A stretch of 11,718 nucleotides of DNA. Origin: Deltaproteobacteria bacterium (lineage in GTDB: Bacteria; Desulfobacterota; Desulfobacteria; Desulfobacterales; SURF-15). Positions 7,686-11,718 of the stretch are shown in pieces (position 1 is the first letter of the stretch; each line of letters starts with the position of its first letter). The stretch spans positions 1 through 11,718 of the forward strand of contig JAHEHB010000151.1 of assembly GCA_024644775.1 (NCBI GenBank). Reading direction: 5' to 3'. The notes beneath the pieces were generated by a model. That model was not told the DNA's origin. It was given only the letters and a program-made list of their open reading frames with translations, and ran no database searches. The position numbers and the translations under genes were made by a program.

Positions 7686-9540
7686 ATAGTCCGCTGATGA
7701 TCTTTCTAAAACGTACATCTTGTCGGATGTTGTCCAAATTGACGTCGGATTTTATTTGTCTCCAGTTGTTGTATCCTTTTTGGATCGCCTTTTGGAGCCA
7801 AACAACCGCATCTTCTGGTTTGGTCTGTCTGGCATATATGCAAGCGATGGTATAGTGTGTCTCGTTATTGTCTGGATCAAACGTTAGCGCCTTTTCGAAT
7901 ACATAGAGTGATTTTACATAGGCGCCTGTTTTTGCGTATGCAATTCCCAAATCGTTTAAAAGAGGCACATATTCCGGCTGTATGGACAATGCCTTCTGGT
8001 AATGATGAATCGCCTTAGTCAAATCACCATCCAAATCGTAAAGATTGCCCAACCGGAAGTGCAGCATAAAATCGTTTGGGCTAGATTCGAGGTTCTTCAG
8101 GAGTGTGGGGATATTTCCCTGGAATTTTTCTTTAACCGTCAGTGCCGTTGCTAGATTATCTCTCGCCAAACCAAAATCCGGTTTGATTCGTATGGCGTCC
8201 TGAAATTGTTCGATAGCTTCTTGGATCCTTCCTCGTCTTAAGTAGGCATCGCCCAAGTTATTTTTTAGACCGAAGTTGTCTTTCGTTACCGCCAGTGCGT
8301 GTCTAAAAAGGGTAATGCTGTCCACCCAGCGATGCACCTGAAACCAGGTCGCCGCCATGACATTAACTAAAAAACACCCGGCTACAGCAGCGGTTGCAAG
8401 TTTTCCATACCGGAATTTAGAAAGCACCTCATGGAATCCCCAGGTAGCCGCAATAAACAACCCAATCAGCGGTACATAGGTGTACCGGTCGGCCATCGCT
8501 TGAATACCGACCTGAACTAGTCCAATCACTGGAATCAGCGTGCCCAAAAACCAGATCCATCCCACGGTAATATAGGGGTGTCGTTTGACGACTCTGAAAG
8601 CGAAAACCGTCGTGACAATCAAAATAATAAGTGCTCCCAACGTTTCCCACCAGGGAATCGAAAGGGGTAAAGGATAAAGGAGGGCCAACCGATGTGGCAG
8701 GATCGTCTTTACAATATATCGAATATAGGAAACCAGAGCATTGGCAACCCGCAAATCCAACGGTACCCTTTCCAAAGAACTGATTGCTCCGCTGCCTTTC
8801 TGGGCGAAATAAGTAACGACACAAGACGCCGTCGAAAGCATTATTAACGGTACCTTCTCCGAAAACATTTTATAAGCTATGTGCCTATGAGACATTATGT
8901 TACAAAATTTACTCGATTCTCCTAGTGGAAATCGTCGTAACGGCCAGTAATCTAGAAGCAACAGGACAAACGGCAATGTCACAAGCATGGGTTTCGCCAT
9001 AAGCCCCAAAATAAAAAACAAAAGTACCGTTAGATATCGGCTAGTTGTCGGACGCTTGACATACAGAAAATATCCCCACAGGGTTAGCATCCAGAAAAAC
9101 GTACTGAGTACATCTTTCCGTTCAGACACCCATGCCACCGATTCCACATGAAGTGGGTGAAGTGCAAAAAGGGCCGCTACAAAACCGCTTCGCCAAATAT
9201 TCGTCGTCATTCGTTGAAAAACAAGAAATAGCAACAAGGTATTTACTATGTGAAAGAAAACATTGGTCAGGTGATGGGCTCCGGGATTTAAGCCGGAAAA
9301 TTCGACATCCAACATGTGTGACAACCAGGTCAGCGGGTGCCAGTTGGCGGCATGAAAGGTAGTAAATGCCCAAACAATGCCATGGGTTGTTATTCCAAAA
9401 CGTACGTGCGGATTCCCCGTAACATAATCGGTATCGTCAAGGTTGATAAATTCGTGACTCCGCACCCCTCCGTAGACACCCACCGTGGTTAGGATCAACA
9501 ACAAACATATCCAATATACTGGGCGAACCTTTAGGTTCAT
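7684..9540 (-). CDS. TMTC-like multi-spanning GT-C glycosyltransferase with C-terminal TPRs, copy 1 (first gene of the run)
   Basis: A 618-residue member of the same family and the first gene after the pilA terminator. Motifs are INLDD (first loop), W-H-P-L-T-W-L-S-H-M-L-D, PGAHHLTNVFFH, HPLHVESVAWVSERKD, GLMAKPMLVTLPF and MADRYTYVPLIGLF, then five to six TPRs. It closes with an A-V-x-W-L-x-K-A-I-x-K-G-Y type capping segment and R-F-R-K-I-I-S-G-L at the end. The S-E-R-K-D form is the one I regard as common in this family. The two downstream copies read A-Q-R-K-T, so this copy is the outlier within the triplet. ATG 9540 has GGA four bases upstream, an acceptable Shine-Dalgarno. The N-terminal hydrophobic stretch (about residues 7-24) is the first membrane segment. 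By family, it is a polyprenyl-phosphate-sugar-dependent protein glycosyltransferase; an assembly or scaffold role via the TPRs cannot be excluded. Confidence 0.87.
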   Translation of the reverse strand: MNLKVRPVYWICLLLILTTVGVYGGVRSHEFINLDDTDYVTGNPHVRFGITTHGIVWAFTTFHAANWHPLTWLSHMLDVEFSGLNPGAHHLTNVFFHIVNTLLLFLVFQRMTTNIWRSGFVAALFALHPLHVESVAWVSERKDVLSTFFWMLTLWGYFLYVKRPTTSRYLTVLLFFILGLMAKPMLVTLPFVLLLLDYWPLRRFPLGESSKFCNIMSHRHIAYKMFSEKVPLIMLSTASCVVTYFAQKGSGAISSLERVPLDLRVANALVSYIRYIVKTILPHRLALLYPLPLSIPWWETLGALIILIVTTVFAFRVVKRHPYITVGWIWFLGTLIPVIGLVQVGIQAMADRYTYVPLIGLFIAATWGFHEVLSKFRYGKLATAAVAGCFLVNVMAATWFQVHRWVDSITLFRHALAVTKDNFGLKNNLGDAYLRRGRIQEAIEQFQDAIRIKPDFGLARDNLATALTVKEKFQGNIPTLLKNLESSPNDFMLHFRLGNLYDLDGDLTKAIHHYQKALSIQPEYVPLLNDLGIAYAKTGAYVKSLYVFEKALTFDPDNNETHYTIACIYARQTKPEDAVVWLQKAIQKGYNNWRQIKSDVNLDNIRQDVRFRKIISGL

Positions 9541-9623
9541 CGTTTCCGTTTTACACTTTAACCGTATACGATCACTATTGATTTTTGTAGGCGTTGTATC
9601 ATCTAAAATTTCGTTATCGATTT

Positions 9624-9682
9624 TTTTACATCTTATGTTGACGGACGTGTTTAGTAGAATGAAAAATAGATGAGATGTAAAA
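9624..9682. repeat. 13-bp inverted repeat upstream of the TMTC-like genes
   Basis: TTTTACATCTTAT (9624-9636) pairs with ATGAGATGTAAAA (9670-9682) at 12 of 13 positions across a 33-nt spacer. It lies in the 240-bp gap between the first TMTC-like gene and pilA. It could be a pair of operator half-sites or a leader hairpin for the downstream run. It has no U-tract, so it is not an intrinsic terminator. The same gap has a TTGACA on the minus strand (9706-9701), but no convincing -10 at 16-18 nt, so I do not call a promoter. Confidence 0.45.
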
Positions 9683-9715
9683 GGTGTTTGTTCGGTTTTA
9701 TGTCAATGTATTTTT

Positions 9716-9761
9716 AAAAAAGAAAAAGCGGAGGTAAACCTTTTTAGATTTTTCTCCGCTT
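9716..9761 (-). terminator. Intrinsic terminator of pilA
   Basis: Read on the minus strand, AAGCGGAG (9761-9754) and CTCCGCTT (9733-9726) form a perfect 8-bp stem around a 20-nt loop. The run TTTCTTTTTT follows directly. It starts about 20 bp after the pilA stop. This should separate pilA transcription from the TMTC-like genes, although read-through is possible. Confidence 0.8.
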
Positions 9762-9781
9762 GTTCCGAATACTCTACCCAA

Positions 9782-10156
9782 TTAGTTGTGTGTTATATTT
9801 CCTGTAGCCGTAACTGTATAATTCCTGGTTGTTTGCCCATGGTTAGCTGTCATATTCAGAGCGGTCTGAGTTCCGTTATTTATCGTCACCGTAACATCGG
9901 CGGTTGGTGTATAACCGAAAGACGCCAGTTGTGCGGTACCGGCAATTGTACCTGTCAGATCGTCAGCAAAGTATGCCTGGGCAGCGGTATACGCGTTTTT
10001 AACATCGGAATTGGTTTGCGCATGATACCCTCTTTCCCGATAACTGAGAAAGTTCGGAATGGCGATGGCCGCCAGGATACCGATGATCGCAATAACGATC
10101 ATCAATTCGATCAGAGTAAAACCTTTTTCGTTGCTGTTTCTAAGCTTTCTTAGCAT
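9782..10156 (-). CDS. pilA: Type IV pilin, major-pilin PilA-like prepilin
   Basis: The 124-residue prepilin has a short charged leader (MLRKLRNSNEKG). A class IVa prepilin-peptidase site falls at G12/F13, followed by FTLIELMIVIAIIGILAAIA. Mature Phe1 and Glu5 are present, as pilus assembly requires. The mature protein would be about 112 residues, between the very short Geobacter PilA and classical 140-160-residue pilins. It lacks cysteines, so there is no disulfide-bounded D-region. Aromatics fall at mature positions 1, 24, 27, 32, 44, 50 and 51. The C-terminal 40 residues are rich in Thr and Asn and contain four N-x-T sequons. AGGGAGGA lies 7 nt upstream of ATG 10156, a strong Shine-Dalgarno fitting a highly expressed gene. 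A sigma-54 promoter lies upstream, the PilR-like gene precedes it, and an intrinsic terminator follows. A minor pilin or pseudopilin is possible, but gene order and expression signals favour the main pilin. Confidence 0.92.
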   Translation of the reverse strand: MLRKLRNSNEKGFTLIELMIVIAIIGILAAIAIPNFLSYRERGYHAQTNSDVKNAYTAAQAYFADDLTGTIAGTAQLASFGYTPTADVTVTINNGTQTALNMTANHGQTTRNYTVTATGNITHN

Positions 10157-10280
10157 ATGAAATCCTCCCTAAAAGTTAATAAGAATAAATTTGAAAAAAC
10201 TATCTGAAACTCTACGATCAAAATTAATACAACACCTCCCATCCATAATTTTTTAATAAAACTTGCGACCTGCTTTTGTC

Positions 10281-10307
10281 TGCTTTTAACTGATTTTACT
10301 AAAAGCA
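10281..10307. repeat. Inverted repeat spanning the pilA -12 box and predicted start site
   Basis: TGCTTTTA (10281-10288) and TAAAAGCA (10300-10307) are perfect 8-bp arms around an 11-nt spacer. The right arm overlaps the -12 element, and the predicted transcription start (about 10293) falls in the spacer. A further CTGCTTTT copy (10270-10277) sits 10 bp from the left arm. It may be an operator or simply AT-rich coincidence. Confidence 0.35.
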
Positions 10308-10319
10308 AAACACATGCCA
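10304..10319 (-). promoter_or_regulatory. Sigma-54 (-24/-12) promoter of pilA
   Basis: On the minus strand the 16 bases read TGGCATGTGTTTTGCT, matching the sigma-54 consensus TGGCAYRNNNNTTGCW at every defined position. The -24 GG is at 10318-10317 and the -12 GC at 10306-10305, which places transcription start near 10293. The neighbouring gene encodes a sigma-54-dependent activator, as in known pilSR-pilA loci. Confidence 0.88.
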
Positions 10320-10321
10320 TG

Positions 10322-10338
10322 TTCGAATTTAATTTGAA
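10322..10338. promoter_or_regulatory. 17-bp imperfect dyad just upstream of the sigma-54 promoter
   Basis: TTCGAATT and AATTTGAA flank a single central base and pair at 7 of 8 positions. It directly abuts the -24 side of the promoter. The sequence is AT-rich, so it may be chance; an architectural or repressor site is possible. Confidence 0.25.
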
Positions 10339-10368
10339 AATTTCTAATATACTGAAATTGTGGGAAAA

Positions 10369-10385
10369 TATATCTTTAAGATATA
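10369..10385. promoter_or_regulatory. 17-bp perfect dyad, candidate activator site
   Basis: TATATCTT and AAGATATA flank a central T with all 8 pairs matching. It is centred about 84 bp upstream of the predicted pilA start, a position compatible with an enhancer-type site for an NtrC-family activator. AT-richness lowers confidence. Confidence 0.35.
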
Positions 10386-10425
10386 CGATGAATTACCTAT
10401 GAAATAGGGGAAAGGTAAGCATGGG

Positions 10426-10442
10426 ATGACAATTTTTGTCAT
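10426..10442. promoter_or_regulatory. 17-bp perfect dyad with TGTC half-sites, candidate PilR binding site
   Basis: ATGACAA and TTGTCAT flank TTT with all 7 pairs matching. It is centred about 141 bp upstream of the predicted start. On the minus strand it contains TTGTC, and further upstream the same strand has GTGTC (10453-10449) and CTGTC (10481-10477). Known P. aeruginosa PilR sites are clustered (C/G)TGTC boxes, so this is the best candidate enhancer. Assignment is inference. Confidence 0.45.
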
Positions 10443-10503
10443 TTACCGGACACAAATTGCGCTGTACATTTTTCTAGACAGGGTTGTTAAATTCTTTGTA
10501 CGA

Positions 10504-11718
10504 TTAATTTCCAATTTCTAGTTTACTAAGTCGGTGGCGCATGGAACGAAAGCTGATGCCAAGCAGTTCGGATGCTTTTTGTTTGTTTCCGCTAGTACAT
10601 TCAAGGGCTTTTTTGATGTACGCCCTTTCAATGTCTTCTAGGATCGTATCCAATGCGACCCCTTTTGCTACCTCGTCGAGGTCGAATCTTCGGTCTTTGA
10701 CGCCTTCTATCCAACGACGTTTGTGCAAAGAAAGCGCGAGACTGTCCGGAAGCAGTATGTTTGTATTGGCGAGCGCCACACTTCGCTCCATGAGATTTTC
10801 GAGTTCACGCACATTCCCGGGAAAATCATATCTGTTGAGCATATCAATGGCATAGGATGATATCTTGGTTACCTCCTTGCCCATTTCTTTTGTATATTTT
10901 TCGAGAAAATGCTGAGCGAGTGCGCGGATATCGTTTTTTCTTTCTCTTAACGGTGGCACTTTTATTTCTATGACATTGAGGCGATAGAAAAGATCCTCCC
11001 TGAAATTTCCAGAAATCACTTCTTCCTCAAGTTTTTTATTGGTTGCTGAAATAATGCGGGTATCCACACCGATCTCTTCATTTCCGCCCACCGGTTTGAA
11101 TACTTTTTCTTGAACCACCCGCAACAGCTTCACCTGAATCGGGAGGGTGAGTTCTCCAATTTCATCTAAAAATACCGTCCCTTTATCGCCAATATCAAAA
11201 AGACCTTTTTTTTCCTGTGTCGCTCCGGTAAATGAACCCTTTTTATGGCCGAACAACTCACTTTCCATCAGCGTTTCAGGAATCCCCCCGCAATTGATGA
11301 CCACAAACGGTTGGCTGCTCCGGTCACTTTCCTCGTGAATGGCTTGAGCGATCAGTTCCTTTCCGGTCCCGCTCTCGCCGGTAATGAGGACATTCGTGCG
11401 CGTTTTTGCCACCTGCCGGACCATGTTATAAATATGAACCATACCCGGACTTTGACCCACGAGTTTTTCGAAAAATAGGTTCTTTTTTAATTCATCATTG
11501 ATGGCTTCCTTTTCTTGGTCGAGGGTTTTGAGCTTCAACGCATTGGCAACCGTCTGTTGCAACTCGTCTTTGTTAAAGGGTTTGGGAACATAGTCATAGG
11601 CGCCCTCGTTCATGGCTTCCACCGCAGTCTCTGTGGTCGCATAGGCGGAGATCATGATGACAATGGTCAAGGGATCGCGTTGTTTGGCAGCCCGCAGCAC
11701 ATCGAGTCCCGTCATATC
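10504..11718 (-). CDS. pilR: PilR-like sigma-54-dependent response regulator (N-terminus outside window)
   Basis: The frame is open through the right edge (codon GAT before M-T-G-L-D), so at least 404 codons are present and the true start lies outside. Numbered from the first Met in the window (11715-11713), it has the C-terminal part of a receiver domain with M-I-S-A-Y-A (21-26) and the conserved Lys in VPKPF (43-47). An AAA+ domain follows with Walker A GESGTGKE (113-120), the sigma-54 contact loop as GSFTGA (160-165, usually GAFTGA) and Walker B VFLDE (181-185), then the R-E-D-L-F-Y-R-L-N-V block. It ends in a Fis-type helix-turn-helix (N-K-Q-K-A-S-E-L-L-G-I-S-F-R-S-M-R-H-R-L). The last segment is strongly PilR-like. 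It should activate pilA from the sigma-54 promoter downstream. A cognate PilS kinase would be expected off the right edge. Confidence 0.92.
   Translation of the reverse strand, partial: DMTGLDVLRAAKQRDPLTIVIMISAYATTETAVEAMNEGAYDYVPKPFNKDELQQTVANALKLKTLDQEKEAINDELKKNLFFEKLVGQSPGMVHIYNMVRQVAKTRTNVLITGESGTGKELIAQAIHEESDRSSQPFVVINCGGIPETLMESELFGHKKGSFTGATQEKKGLFDIGDKGTVFLDEIGELTLPIQVKLLRVVQEKVFKPVGGNEEIGVDTRIISATNKKLEEEVISGNFREDLFYRLNVIEIKVPPLRERKNDIRALAQHFLEKYTKEMGKEVTKISSYAIDMLNRYDFPGNVRELENLMERSVALANTNILLPDSLALSLHKRRWIEGVKDRRFDLDEVAKGVALDTILEDIERAYIKKALECTSGNKQKASELLGISFRSMRHRLSKLEIGN

Larger units (their letters stand above)
10157..10503 (-). other. pilA upstream regulatory region (347-bp gap)
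   Basis: This gap lies between the PilR-like stop and pilA. It holds a strong pilA Shine-Dalgarno (GGAGG at 10168-10164), an untranslated leader of about 137 nt if the sigma-54 start is right, the sigma-54 promoter, an inverted repeat across its -12 box, and three 17-bp dyads further upstream. I see no credible short gene and no intrinsic terminator after the PilR-like gene, so some read-through into pilA is possible. Confidence 0.7.

Noticed and set aside
7677..7718. Longer N-terminus for the second TMTC-like gene from ATG 7718
   Set aside because: It would overlap the preceding gene by 35 bp, lacks a Shine-Dalgarno and adds residues absent from the paralogues.
8429..8824. 131-codon minus-strand frame inside the first TMTC-like gene
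   Set aside because: It is an alternate frame within a well-supported gene whose motifs are all in the other frame.
9677..9706. Sigma-70 promoter from TTGACA (9706-9701)
   Set aside because: No -10 box better than about 3 of 6 matches occurs at 16-18 nt spacing.
9788..10153. 121-codon plus-strand frame opposite pilA
   Set aside because: It is the antisense shadow of a clear pilin gene, Cys-rich with no recognisable domain and no Shine-Dalgarno context.
1..11718. CRISPR arrays, tRNA or rRNA genes, insertion sequences, integrase or attachment sites
   Set aside because: No regularly spaced repeats, RNA gene signatures, transposase motifs or terminal repeats were seen on either strand.

Overview
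The window reads as a chromosomal piece from a Gram-negative, Deltaproteobacteria-like organism (Desulfobacterota, possibly a sulfate reducer). This is inferred from a Geobacter-style pilR-pilA gene order, a sigma-54 pilin promoter, multi-copy TPR membrane proteins of the TMTC/DUF1736 type, and a moderate, slightly AT-leaning composition. No database search was possible. Every gene I can support lies on the minus strand, so genes are described from the right edge to the left.

Right end (10157-11718): the 3' part of a PilR-like NtrC-family regulator runs off the window. A 347-bp intergenic region follows. It carries a consensus-quality sigma-54 (-24/-12) promoter and three 17-bp dyads upstream of it. 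Next comes pilA (9782-10156), a type IV major-pilin-like protein with a strong Shine-Dalgarno and its own intrinsic terminator (9716-9761).

Middle (3979-9540): three tandem paralogous membrane proteins. Each has an N-terminal multi-spanning, GT-C-like region similar to TMTC O-mannosyltransferases, and a C-terminal block of TPR repeats. A 240-bp gap separates them from pilA; it holds the pilA terminator and a 13-bp inverted repeat.

Left end (1-3966): a compact run follows, with gaps of 10-39 bp. It encodes a DPM1-type family 2 glycosyltransferase, a protein of uncertain function (possibly deoxyhypusine-synthase-like), a stand-alone RfaE2/HldE-type nucleotidylyltransferase, and a nucleotidylyltransferase-PfkB kinase fusion whose domain order is the reverse of canonical HldE. 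The first 29 codons of another gene, possibly a radical SAM enzyme, run off the left edge.

Working hypothesis (inference): the left-hand genes make an unusual activated sugar, the GT2 enzyme loads it onto a polyprenyl phosphate, and the three TMTC-like enzymes transfer it to exported protein. The adjacent pilin, whose C-terminal half is rich in Thr and Asn, is a plausible target. The best candidates for something undescribed are this pilA-linked sugar-activation and GT-C set, the inverted HldE-like fusion, and the unassigned protein at 2202-3182.
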